A stretch of DNA of 10,428 nucleotides from JBGLNJ01 sp964353405 (GTDB lineage: Bacteria; Chloroflexota; Anaerolineae; Fen-1058). The position numbers and the translations under genes are program-made. The stretch lies in NCBI GenBank assembly GCA_964353405.1, contig CAYGWJ010000268.1, positions 1 through 10,428 on the forward strand. The letters run 5' to 3'. This document shows, one piece after another, positions 1-6,838 of this stretch. Below the pieces are notes generated by a model that saw only the letters and a program-made list of their open reading frames with translations, was not told the DNA's origin and did no database searches. Within the stretch, counting starts at the first letter, position 1. Each line of letters starts with the position of its first letter.

Positions 1-154
1 CAATGATTTGTCATTCGCGATCTCGAAATGTCAGATCGGCTAGTGCATCGAACATATCAAAACTTTTGTGGTCGGGTACTAGTTATGCCCGCGCGAAGTA
101 AAGCCGATAGCAAATTGATGAGAGTTTCAACGCTTGCAGCAAAGGAGGCATCCT

Positions 155-838
155 ATGGGGATTTTCACAGCACTTCTCCTTATTTCAACAGCAGCAGTCC
201 TCTTTATCGCTGTTAGGATTGGCTGGATCCCCAAGGGCATACTTAAGACCCTCGCTGATATTGCACAGATAGTAGCCCTACTTGCCGCAATCGTAACATT
301 CGCTCTTCCCCTGGCGACACCGACTATGCCGCCAACGCAAGTCCCGCCCGCGTCAAGCATGTCTTCCTCGCTCACACCACGACCGAGCTCAACGGGGACT
401 ACTTCGGCTCGGAGTGACACAGCCACACCTAGGCCATCTGACACTACAGTGCCTAACACACCAACACCGGTACCACTCACAAACACGCCAACTGCCATAC
501 CACCAACCACCACACCGACACCTGATCCGAGGCTGTTCTGGGATGACTTTGAAACAGGTATACGACCCGAATGGCAGATGAGTGGCAACAACTACAGCAT
601 GGTAAATGGACAGCTATCATCCCTTGGGTGGTTTACCGCCTACATAGGAGACACAAGTTGGGCCAACTATGCTGTCGAATTCGACCTACCATACTTGATT
701 TGGTCAGGTTTCGACTTCCGAATTCTCGTGCGTAGGCAAAGTGATGCGGACTACATGAGCTTCCAACCTAAACACAATAAACGCCTTTTCTTTCCGATGG
801 GTGATTGTTCAAAAGGGCAAAGAGAAAGTCATCGTTAA
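155..838 (+). CDS. Membrane-anchored LamG-like surface protein, N-terminal part of a frameshift-split gene
   Basis: The start is the ATG at 155, because an AAAGGAGG ribosome binding site lies at 141-148 with a 6-nt spacer; the TTG at 134 lacks this. Two hydrophobic segments (about residues 2-24 and 33-53) would anchor the protein in the membrane. They are followed by a low-complexity Pro/Thr/Ser linker (about residues 54-124). A domain beginning FWDDFETGIRPEW (about residue 128) then opens in the manner of LamG or DUF1080-like concanavalin-A folds, which usually bind or act on carbohydrate outside the cell. The frame runs off after residue 210 into unrelated sequence and stops at 838, while the domain continues in the +1 frame. 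I infer one original protein of about 297 residues broken by one extra base near 786-793. The base composition is more A/T-rich than the genes downstream. The exact ligand is unknown. Confidence 0.65.
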   Translation: MGIFTALLLISTAAVLFIAVRIGWIPKGILKTLADIAQIVALLAAIVTFALPLATPTMPPTQVPPASSMSSSLTPRPSSTGTTSARSDTATPRPSDTTVPNTPTPVPLTNTPTAIPPTTTPTPDPRLFWDDFETGIRPEWQMSGNNYSMVNGQLSSLGWFTAYIGDTSWANYAVEFDLPYLIWSGFDFRILVRRQSDADYMSFQPKHNKRLFFPMGDCSKGQRESHR

Positions 839-1049
839 CTCTGAAACGAGGATTGGCGGATGGGAAGACAGCCGAGGTCATTACAGAATTGAAGTTTCAG
901 GGAATACCTACAGGACGTACAAAGACGGCCAGATGAAACTGGTATTCACGAACAATGAGTTGAGTAGTGGCAATGTCGGCATAGTCTCCATAGGCAAAGG
1001 TGAAACCAACTTCAAATTAGACAATTTTGTAATACTGAGGCTGCCGTAG
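801..1049 (+). pseudogene. C-terminal part of the frameshift-split LamG-like protein
   Basis: This reading frame continues the beta-rich domain of the preceding ORF. Typical elements are a Gly-Gly-Trp near its start, then RIEVSGNTYRTYKDGQ, and the closing strand FKLDNFVILRLP, all usual for the second half of LamG/DUF1080-like folds (ligand strand, short turn, final DNFVI strand). It has no ribosome binding site of its own, and the GTG at 801 lies inside the domain. Removing one T from the TTTTCTTT stretch at 786-793 joins the frames as RLFFRWVIVQKG, which reads naturally. I therefore see it as the 3' part of a single gene, broken either by a real mutation or by a sequencing or assembly error. 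Translation as an independent protein is unlikely. Confidence 0.6.
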
Positions 1050-1309
1050 TGTTCAAGACTCTGCTAGTTGCTAATGCTCAATGCGGCCTAAGTTCTGGTC
1101 GGGGCGACAGTCGCCCACCGCCCTGCCACTCCCAAACCGCGCGGCTGAACTCGCTTCTATATCTGATTGACGGCACGCCGGAACGCCGTGAGGTGGCTTG
1201 TCCAAGGTGCGAGTGTTTTGGCAAGTGTCTGTCATGTGACGGCAAGGGCTGTGTCGTGTGTCAGAATACGGGACACTGCCCAAAGTGCAACGGCGCAGTC
1301 TTGCGCTAA
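1049..1309 (+). CDS. Small cysteine-rich protein with DnaJ-type zinc-finger repeats (hypothetical)
   Basis: The frame opens with a GTG that overlaps the preceding TAG by one base; no good ribosome binding site is visible, so the start is uncertain and could lie further in. The last 40 residues hold nine cysteines, including CPRC, CLSCDGKG, CVVCQNTG and CPKCNG. The CxxCxGxG pattern is that of the DnaJ zinc finger and of small relatives such as anti-TRAP, so binding of one or two zinc ions is likely. The first 45 residues look unstructured and resemble nothing I know. The dense, regularly spaced cysteines argue for real coding sequence in the 3' half. The same frame continues after the TAA stop into the Pro/Thr-rich stretch at 1310-1569, so the ORF may be a fragment of a larger decayed protein. 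Function unknown. Confidence 0.4.
   Translation: MFKTLLVANAQCGLSSGRGDSRPPPCHSQTARLNSLLYLIDGTPERREVACPRCECFGKCLSCDGKGCVVCQNTGHCPKCNGAVLR
1102..1116. repeat. Short GC-rich palindrome
   Basis: GGGCGAC at 1102-1108 and GTCGCCC at 1110-1116 form a perfect 7-bp inverted repeat around a single A. It lies inside the doubtful 5' half of the cysteine-rich ORF, which adds to the suspicion that this half is not coding. It resembles the GGGGCGAC-type palindromes often scattered in GC-rich genomes. Confidence 0.4.
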
Positions 1310-1569
1310 CACGTAACAATTGCAAAGCATTTATGCGCTTTGACAGCAACTTGCACAGACTTGACAACTCCGCCACCTCCAATAAGGATACCCACGCCAA
1401 CACCAACACCCACAAGTACACCTGAGCCTGCATCGAACTTGGGCATAGCCGTTTTGAGTGGCACGACATACAGACTGGACGGCCCACTAAAGATGCGCCG
1501 CGTTTGTCCATCCGCTTACGGATGGCCAGGTGCGGGTCTTGAAACTGACGGGCAAGCAAAGACCACGCT
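1310..1569 (+). pseudogene. Pro/Thr-rich remnant, possibly the decayed start or linker of another surface protein
   Basis: After the TAA at 1307-1309 the same frame stays open. Around 1370-1430 it encodes a run of PPPP and PTPTPTPTSTP, of the same kind as the linker in the gene at 155. About 35 further residues, including GIAVLSGTTYRLDGPLKMRR, have no recognisable domain before the frame runs into the antisense of the gene ending at 1570. There is no ribosome binding site. Two hairpins are visible: CAAAGC/GCTTTG at 1323-1328 and 1337-1342, and CCATCCG/CGGATGG at 1508-1514 and 1519-1525. The second lies just beyond the stop of the minus-strand gene and could help end its transcript, although no T-run follows it. 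I read the stretch as a gene remnant plus intergenic DNA; confidence is low. Confidence 0.25.
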
Positions 1570-2247
1570 CTATCTTTGTGCCGGCCCGCCCAGTTGGGCG
1601 GCGGCAGCGCGAATGGCCTCGACACATTTCTGTGGGCTGGCGTCAATTTGGGCGGGAGTAAAGTAGAGCAGTCGCTGGCGGGATGCTAGGGGCGGCTCGC
1701 CACAGATTGCCCCGAGCGTTCCTTCGTGGCAGATGACCGCAAAATCCACGTGATAGACGGCGCTCTCTTCGTGGATGATATAGTTTCTCTCGGCCTGCAG
1801 GCGCGCCTCTTTGAGCGCGCGCCAGAGGAGGTCCTGCTCCCGCGGGCCAAGGAACAGGTCGTTGATTTCCCAGGCCTCATTCAGTCTTTTGCCATTGGTC
1901 AGAACAAAAGTGATTCTGCGCAAGCGGCGGCTGGGAATGGGGTGGGGGAGCTCGACCAGCTTGCCCAGTTGCAGTTTATAGTAACGCTGTTCGGCGCGCG
2001 GATGGTCAGGCTCGCCGGGTAGCAGGTCGCGCCGCGCGACGAGCTCGTGCCCGCGCACCTGCGCGTACCACCGGATGCTGAACGCATCCTCACCAAAGGG
2101 CTTGGTGAAATAAAAGGCTACGTAATCAGGCGGAAAGAACTTGGGCGCAGACCGCACCGGGATGCGATACCAGTGTTCGTCACGCGCGTGCTCCAGGTCG
2201 TGCGCGTGATTCATCACGGCGATAAGGACGGACGATTCAGGTAGCAC
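1570..2247 (-). CDS. Conserved hypothetical protein with a possible degenerate nuclease-fold C-terminus
   Basis: The chosen start is the GTG at 2247, because GAGG (2254-2257) precedes it by 6 nt and a promoter lies just upstream; the TTG at 2307 would sit in the -35 box. The product is 225 residues. It opens SSVLIAVMNHAHDLEHARDE and continues WYRIPV, AFYFTKPFG, QRYYKLQLG and RRITFV. I associate this pattern with uncharacterised chloroflexal and cyanobacterial proteins that carry a Vsr/DUF559-like endonuclease domain at the C-terminus. Here residues 154-225 keep a YHVDFAVICHEG strand, LLYFTPAQI and a closing helix ending QLGG. The segment between them is only about 15 residues and lacks the acidic E-x-D-G motif I would expect. 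Either the nuclease is inactive or the assignment is wrong. It is transcribed alone, divergently from the ligase operon. Function unknown. Confidence 0.75.
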   Translation of the reverse strand: MLPESSVLIAVMNHAHDLEHARDEHWYRIPVRSAPKFFPPDYVAFYFTKPFGEDAFSIRWYAQVRGHELVARRDLLPGEPDHPRAEQRYYKLQLGKLVELPHPIPSRRLRRITFVLTNGKRLNEAWEINDLFLGPREQDLLWRALKEARLQAERNYIIHEESAVYHVDFAVICHEGTLGAICGEPPLASRQRLLYFTPAQIDASPQKCVEAIRAAAAQLGGPAQR

Positions 2248-2278
2248 TCTTAGCCTCGACGATGACCAGCCTGCCTCA

Positions 2279-2307
2279 ATTGTAGCATGGGCACGCGATT
2301 TAGCCAA
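2279..2307 (-). promoter_or_regulatory. Sigma70-type promoter of the minus-strand hypothetical gene
   Basis: Reading the minus strand, TTGGCT (2307-2302) is followed after 17 nt by TACAAT (2284-2279). Transcription would begin near 2272, giving a leader of about 25 nt before the ribosome binding site and the GTG at 2247. Both boxes are close to consensus and the spacing is ideal. Confidence 0.6.
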
Positions 2308-2334
2308 GGGTTTGAGGGCGCAGAGTTCGAGTCG

Positions 2335-2343
2335 TGCTATAAT
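2335..2343 (+). promoter_or_regulatory. Extended -10 promoter of the ligase-tldE-tldD operon
   Basis: TGCTATAAT is a perfect extended -10 element (TGn plus TATAAT, 2338-2343). No good -35 box is present at 17 nt, which is normal for extended -10 promoters. Its start point near 2350 would give a leader of about 130 nt containing the nested inverted repeat at 2361-2441. It is divergent from the promoter at 2279-2307. Confidence 0.6.
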
Positions 2344-2360
2344 ACGCCAAACCCCGCCAA

Positions 2361-2441
2361 GAGCTTGTCTGAAAAGCCCGTAGCATAGGGCCTCGCCCCT
2401 GGGAAGTCCCAGGGGTCGTGCCCGTCTTTTCAGACAGCCTC
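2361..2441. repeat. Nested inverted repeat (MITE-like or leader structure)
   Basis: The outer arms GAGCTTGTCTGAAAAG (2361-2376) and CTTTTCAGACAGCCTC (2426-2441) match at 14 of 16 positions. Inside are a GGGC/GCCC pair (2388-2391, 2420-2423) and a perfect 9-bp hairpin CCCCTGGGA/TCCCAGGGG (2396-2404, 2407-2415) with a 2-nt loop. The outer arms look like transposon ends, so a small non-autonomous element is possible, but I see no target-site duplication. Because it sits between the operon promoter and the first gene, it would be transcribed as a long imperfect stem. No T-run follows the inner hairpin, so it is not a classical attenuator. Confidence 0.6.
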
Positions 2442-2478
2442 TAACATGCTGGGCGCCGCAAAAGGAAAGGAGGAGCCG

Positions 2479-3951
2479 ATGCCGACCGTTCTCACTCCCG
2501 CCGAAGAGCGCGGGCTACGAGGTCTTTCACTCGACAGCCGCGTGCGCCAGGTTTTCTACAAACTGCCGCCCGAGACGCTGGCGGCGCTCAGCGCGCGCGT
2601 CCCCGAAGAGGCCCGCAAGCGCCAACTGATTTATTATCGCGATGGCCAGCCGGAAGCGATCAACGTTTTGCTCCGGCCCACCGGCGCGATGCCCGACCAG
2701 GTGGCCTATTGTCACGTCGTCTCGCTCGCGCTGCTCAACGCGCTCAAACGCCTGCCGGACCTTTATATCCAGGACTTTGCCGTGCGCGAGGTCGTGCCGC
2801 TCACGCCCGACGAGGAAAAGTGGCTGTGGGACACGTGGGGGCCGAGCCACCGCGAGCACAATCCCGTCTTTGGGCGCCTGGACGCGATGATAGATTTTAC
2901 CAGCCCGATGTGGAAAGACTCGCTCAACTTTGTCGAGCCGAACCTGAGCGGCGTGGGCGGGATTCACCTTATTCCCAATTGCGAGCAGCTCGTGGCCGAT
3001 CTGGTGTTGCCGGTCTTGCAGCAGGCCGCGCCCGATCTGCAGCTTGAGCTGGGCCAGGACCTGCGCGAGATGTTTATCCAGGAAATCGCCGATCACCTGG
3101 AAGCTATCGGCAGGCCGGATGGCACGCTTTGCTTCATTGACCCCAAATACTCGGGTGACGGGCCGGGAGAACTGTCGGCGCTGATTGAATACTATCGCGA
3201 GACGCGCGGCCTCGAGATCCTCTACGCCGACCCAAGCGAGTTGTACGTCAAAAAGGGCGAGGTCTGGTACGAAGACACCCGTGTGGACATGGCCTACCGC
3301 GACTATGAAGTCCGCGAGCTGATCGAGCTGGAAAAGAACGACAAGCTGGATACCAAGCCGCTCCGGATTCTGTTCCGCGAGAATCGCATCGTCTCTTCGA
3401 TGGCGGGCGACTTTGACCACAAGAGTTGCTGGGAGATCCTCACCGACCCGCAATTCACGAGCAAGTACTTTTCGGCGGATGACAGGCATTACTTTCGGCG
3501 GCACGTGCTGTGGACGCGCCTGCTGCGCGACCGCCGCACGAGCGATATCGAAGGCCAGCCGATTGACCTGCTGGAATGGACGCGCCGCAACCAGGATATG
3601 CTCGTCATCAAGCCGAACCGGTCCTACGGCGGCGACCGCGTCATCATTGGCCCGTCGGTGAGCGAGGGCGAGTGGCAAAAGGCGATAGAAGACGCCCTGG
3701 CCGGTGAGTCGTTCGTCGTGCAGCGATTGGCCCGTATCAGCGTGAGCGAGTTTCCCGTCGTCCAGCCTGACGGTCAGGTGAGTATCGAGCCGTTCTATAC
3801 CGTGGTGGGGTTGGCTCCCACCAAATATGGCGTTGCGATCCTGGGCCGCGCGTCGCAAAAGCAAGTGGTCAACGTTGCGCAGCGCGGCGGATTATGCGCC
3901 GTGATGATAGGCCGCTATGGCAAGCCGCTCCACGGGCCGAGGGTGGCCTGA
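2479..3951 (+). CDS. Circularly permuted ATP-grasp, glutathionylspermidine-synthase-like ligase
   Basis: The start is the ATG at 2479, preceded by AAGGAGGAG (2467-2475); the in-frame ATG at 2446 has no such site. The 490-residue product has the order of the circularly permuted ATP-grasp superfamily. An acidic motif FVEPNLSGVGG stands at 151-161 with LCFIDPKY at 217-224. VDMAYRDYEVREL follows at 269-281. The nucleotide-binding part LVIKPNRSYGGDRVIIG is at 375-391, VVQRLA at 413-418, and a late RGGLCAVMIG at 469-478. Enzymes of this fold use ATP to join a carboxylate to an amine through an acyl phosphate; glutathionylspermidine synthase is the known example. The substrates here are not known. 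It is the first gene of an operon with TldE- and TldD-like genes 28 nt downstream, which points to an amide or peptide product handled by those proteins. The superfamily assignment is fairly secure; the activity is inferred. Confidence 0.75.
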   Translation: MPTVLTPAEERGLRGLSLDSRVRQVFYKLPPETLAALSARVPEEARKRQLIYYRDGQPEAINVLLRPTGAMPDQVAYCHVVSLALLNALKRLPDLYIQDFAVREVVPLTPDEEKWLWDTWGPSHREHNPVFGRLDAMIDFTSPMWKDSLNFVEPNLSGVGGIHLIPNCEQLVADLVLPVLQQAAPDLQLELGQDLREMFIQEIADHLEAIGRPDGTLCFIDPKYSGDGPGELSALIEYYRETRGLEILYADPSELYVKKGEVWYEDTRVDMAYRDYEVRELIELEKNDKLDTKPLRILFRENRIVSSMAGDFDHKSCWEILTDPQFTSKYFSADDRHYFRRHVLWTRLLRDRRTSDIEGQPIDLLEWTRRNQDMLVIKPNRSYGGDRVIIGPSVSEGEWQKAIEDALAGESFVVQRLARISVSEFPVVQPDGQVSIEPFYTVVGLAPTKYGVAILGRASQKQVVNVAQRGGLCAVMIGRYGKPLHGPRVA

Positions 3952-3979
3952 AGCATTGAAAGCTGAGAGTAGCTGACCC

Positions 3980-5317
3980 ATGGCGCTGCTGGGCATGACG
4001 GCGGTCAAGCGAATCTTTGACGACGTGCTGGCGCTTGCCAAGGCGGATGACACGCACGTGACGCTGGAAGCGACTGACGGCGCGCTCACACGCTTTGCCC
4101 GCAATGTGATTCATCAAAACGTCTCCGAAGTCGAGACCACACTTCAGGTGCGAGCCGTTTTGGGCAAACGCGTTGGCAGCGCTTCGACCAACGATCTTTC
4201 TTCCGCCGGCATTGCTCGCGCGGTGGAGCGTGCGGAATTGATCGCGCGCCTTTCACCCGAAAACCTCGCATGGCCGGGCCTGCCCGATCCCAAACCCATC
4301 CCCTCCATTGATGCGTTCGATCCGGTGGCGGCGTGGGCTACGCCCGAATATCGCGCGCGGGCGGTGCTCGATATTTTTCGCCTGGCGCACGAGCAAAAGT
4401 TGACGGCCTCGGGCGCGTACAGCACGTCCAGCGGTGAGTCTGCCGTCGCCAACTCGCGCGGTATTTTTGCTTACCACCCGTACACCGGTGCGGAGCTCAC
4501 GCTGGTCGTGGAAGGCGAGAGCGGGTCGGGGTATGCGCATGCGGCGAGCTGGCGGCTTGACCGCGTGGATACCGAGGCGCTTGGCCGAGAAGCGGTGACA
4601 CGCGCGCTTGATTCGCGCGCGCCCCGCCGCATCGCGCCGGGCGAGTATCCGGTTGTTCTCGAGCCGTATGCCGTGCTGGCGCTCGTCGAAGCGCTGGCCC
4701 AGGCCGGGATGGGCGCATTGGCCGTGCAAGAAGGGCGCAGTTGGATGAACGGGCGGATGGGGCGCGCTACTTTGTCGCCGGCGATTTCGATCTGGGATGA
4801 CGGCCTCGACCGCGCCGGTCATCCCATGCCATTCGATTGCGAAGGTGTGCCCAAGCAGCGCGTGAGCATTGTCCACCAGGGCGTGCCGACCGCGCCGGTC
4901 TATGACACCCTCACGGCGGCGCGCGAGCCAGGCCGTGTGTCCACGGGGCACGCCCAGCCCTTTGAAGAAGATTGGGACGGCCCGGCGCCGGGAAATCTCG
5001 TTTTGGCCACTGGAGATTCGACGGTACAAGAGTTGATCGCACAGACGGAGCGCGGCCTGTACGTGACGCGCTTGTGGTACACCAACCTCGTTTCCGAGCA
5101 CGATTGCGCCGTCACCGGCACAACGCGCGATGGCGTGTGGTGGATCGAGCGCGGCGAGCTGGCTTATGCCGTTCAGAACTTGCGCTTGTCGCAGAGACTC
5201 GTCACGGCGCTCGCGGATATCCGCGGTGTTGGAAAAGACCGGCACACAGTGCGCGGCCTGTATGGCGTGCACCGGTTGCCGGCGATGGCGCTGGGCGCTT
5301 GCCGCTTTATCGGGTAG
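3980..5317 (+). CDS. TldE/PmbA-like subunit of a TldD/E-type metalloprotease
   Basis: The 445-residue protein has the length and plan of TldE (PmbA). The N-terminal part carries VEVTT-type strands (VSEVETTLQVRAVLGKR, 48-64) and helices containing VERAELIARLSPEN. The middle part has GEYPVVLEPYAVLALVEAL (221-239), the hallmark of the family. The C-terminal part contains GLYVTRLWYTNLV and ends MALGACRFIG. No HExxxH motif is present, as expected for the non-catalytic partner. In studied bacteria TldD and TldE form a complex that cuts unfolded or modified peptides, for example the microcin B17 precursor and the CcdA antitoxin. The ATG at 3980 has only a weak upstream GAGAG, so translation may be coupled to the ligase gene 28 nt before it. 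The tldD start follows 8 nt after the stop. Confidence 0.85.
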   Translation: MALLGMTAVKRIFDDVLALAKADDTHVTLEATDGALTRFARNVIHQNVSEVETTLQVRAVLGKRVGSASTNDLSSAGIARAVERAELIARLSPENLAWPGLPDPKPIPSIDAFDPVAAWATPEYRARAVLDIFRLAHEQKLTASGAYSTSSGESAVANSRGIFAYHPYTGAELTLVVEGESGSGYAHAASWRLDRVDTEALGREAVTRALDSRAPRRIAPGEYPVVLEPYAVLALVEALAQAGMGALAVQEGRSWMNGRMGRATLSPAISIWDDGLDRAGHPMPFDCEGVPKQRVSIVHQGVPTAPVYDTLTAAREPGRVSTGHAQPFEEDWDGPAPGNLVLATGDSTVQELIAQTERGLYVTRLWYTNLVSEHDCAVTGTTRDGVWWIERGELAYAVQNLRLSQRLVTALADIRGVGKDRHTVRGLYGVHRLPAMALGACRFIG

Positions 5318-5325
5318 GGGGAACC

Positions 5326-6771
5326 TTGAAGACCCTGATGCTGGAGGCGATGAATCTGGCCCACATGCGCGGCGCGCAGTACGCCGACATTCGCGTGGTG
5401 CATAATCGTACCGAGAGCCTGAGCGTCAAGAACGGGAGCGTCGAGGCGATTGATTTTGCCGAGTCACTCGGTTTTGGTGTGCGCGTGCTGGCGCATGGCG
5501 CATGGGGTTTTGCCTGCAGCCGCGATCTAAATTCAAAAGAGATCAAGCGTGTCACAGGGCTGGCGTTGCAGGTGGCGCGTGCCTCGGCCCTGGCCCGTGG
5601 CGAAGCGATTGACCTTGGCCCGGCTGTCACCAGCCAGGGATCTTTTCACACGCCCATCCAGATGGATCCCTTTTCCATTTCGCTGGAGACCAAGCTCGGC
5701 GTGCTGTTGGCAGCCGACGCAGAGATGGCGCGTGTGAGAGGTGTGCGTGTGCGGCATGGCGTTCTCGTTTTCGCCCATGAGCAAAAATGGTTCGCAAACA
5801 CCGAGGGTGCCTTTACCGAGCAGACCATCGTCGAGACGGGCGGCGGCATCCAGTCGACGGCGGTGAGCGGCGACATGGTGCAGGTGCGTTCGTATCCTGC
5901 GGCGTTTGGCCGTCAGCACGTCGCGGCCGGATGGGAGGCGGTGATCGCTTGGGATTTGCCAGGCCATGCTCCGCGCATTGCCAGCGAAGCGGTCGCTTTG
6001 CTCAGCGCTGACCTTTGCCCCAGCGAAAGCGCGGCCACGCTGATTTTGGGCGGCGACCAGATGGCGCTGCAAATCCACGAGTCGGCGGGCCATCCGGCAG
6101 AGCTGGATCGTGTCTTTGGCAGTGAAGCCGCTTACGCGGGCGCATCTTTCCTGACGCCCGACAAGCTGGGAAACTTTTTCTACGGCTCCGACGTGGTCAA
6201 CATCACGGCTGACAGCCTGCATCCCTTGGGCGTGGGCACGTTCGGGTGGGATGAGGAAGGTGTTCCGTCTCAGTCCACGCCGGTCGTCAAAAATGGTGTG
6301 TTCGTGGGCTATCTCATGTCGCGCGACATGGCGTCAAAACTCGACCGGGTGTCCAACGGTTGCATGAGAGCTTCGGGTTGGAATCGCATCCCGCTCATCC
6401 GCATGACCAACCTGAGTCTTGAGCCGGGCGAATGGAGCTGGGAGGACCTGATCGCCGACACCGACAAAGGTATCTATATGGACACCAACCGTTCGTGGTC
6501 CATTGACGACCGGCGCTACAACTTTCAGTTTGGAACCGAAATCGGTTACGAGATCAAGCACGGCAAGCTGGGGCGGCTGCTGCGCAATCCCACGTACACG
6601 GGTGTCACGCCCGAGTTTTGGAACCGTTGTGACGCCGTGTGTAACGCACAAGCGTGGACCATGTATGGCACGCCGCACTGCGGCAAGGGCCAGCCGGGGC
6701 AGGTCGTTCATACCGGGCACGGAGCGGCCCCCGCACGTTTCCGCAACGTGCGGGTGGGGGTATTCAAGTGA
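5326..6771 (+). CDS. tldD: TldD-like zinc metalloprotease, catalytic subunit
   Basis: I choose the TTG at 5326, preceded by AGGGGGA (5316-5322) at the end of tldE; the ATG at 5338 is possible but has only a weak GAAG in front. The product is 481 residues. The start, RGAQYADIRVVHNRTESLSV, is typical of TldD. The catalytic zinc motif HESAGH occupies residues 251-256 (6076-6093) and is followed by PAELDRVFG. GTFGWDEEGVPS and VFVGYLMSRDMA are the expected middle motifs. The third zinc ligand is probably Cys452 in PHCGKGQPGQ near the C-terminus. All residues needed for activity thus seem present. With TldE it should form a cytoplasmic complex cutting short or unfolded peptides. It ends the operon; the last 14 codons contain a 10-bp perfect hairpin (6730-6754). 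Confidence 0.9.
   Translation: MKTLMLEAMNLAHMRGAQYADIRVVHNRTESLSVKNGSVEAIDFAESLGFGVRVLAHGAWGFACSRDLNSKEIKRVTGLALQVARASALARGEAIDLGPAVTSQGSFHTPIQMDPFSISLETKLGVLLAADAEMARVRGVRVRHGVLVFAHEQKWFANTEGAFTEQTIVETGGGIQSTAVSGDMVQVRSYPAAFGRQHVAAGWEAVIAWDLPGHAPRIASEAVALLSADLCPSESAATLILGGDQMALQIHESAGHPAELDRVFGSEAAYAGASFLTPDKLGNFFYGSDVVNITADSLHPLGVGTFGWDEEGVPSQSTPVVKNGVFVGYLMSRDMASKLDRVSNGCMRASGWNRIPLIRMTNLSLEPGEWSWEDLIADTDKGIYMDTNRSWSIDDRRYNFQFGTEIGYEIKHGKLGRLLRNPTYTGVTPEFWNRCDAVCNAQAWTMYGTPHCGKGQPGQVVHTGHGAAPARFRNVRVGVFK
6730..6754. repeat. Strong hairpin inside the 3' end of tldD
   Basis: CCCGCACGTT (6730-6739) and AACGTGCGGG (6745-6754) pair perfectly over 10 bp around TCCGC. It lies 17 nt before the stop codon of tldD. 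No T-run follows, so it is not a standard intrinsic terminator, but it could protect the mRNA 3' end or slow RNA polymerase. Confidence 0.6.
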
Positions 6772-6792
6772 GGTCTATCAGCGCAAACGCAA

Positions 6793-6812
6793 CCCCCGGC
6801 TTGAACCGGGGG
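6793..6812. terminator. GC hairpin between convergent genes, possible terminator
   Basis: CCCCCGG (6793-6799) and CCGGGGG (6806-6812) form a 7-bp stem with the loop CTTGAA, 21 nt after the tldD stop. It lacks a clear T-tract on either strand. Its place between a plus-strand operon and a minus-strand block makes bidirectional termination plausible; it may equally be a dispersed palindromic repeat. Confidence 0.4.
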
Positions 6813-6838
6813 CTTGGTGTGCATGAACTGCTCCTGAT

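Noticed and set aside
28..216. Short plus-strand ORF before the LamG-like gene
   Set aside because: It has no ribosome binding site or recognisable motif and overlaps the well-supported start at 155 in another frame.
310..530. Possible CRISPR or tandem-repeat array in the CCAACACC-rich stretch
   Set aside because: The repetition follows Pro/Thr codons of an open frame and has no constant repeat unit or spacer length.
2396..2430. Inner hairpin read as an intrinsic terminator or attenuator
   Set aside because: The stem is followed by TCGTGCCCG, not a T-run; the four Ts at 2427-2430 come 11 nt later and belong to the outer inverted repeat.
2527..3864. Long open frame antisense to the ATP-grasp gene
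   Set aside because: The plus strand carries clear ATP-grasp motifs and a strong ribosome binding site; the antisense frame is open only because of high GC and shows no family motif.
4253..5272. Long open frame antisense to the TldE-like gene
   Set aside because: It is rich in Arg, His and Ala as expected for a GC-rich shadow frame, and the plus strand encodes a full-length TldE-like protein.
4972..5325. Possible 118-residue N-terminal extension of TldD
   Set aside because: It overlaps the tldE coding region in another frame, has no TldD-like sequence, and a start with a ribosome binding site lies at 5326.
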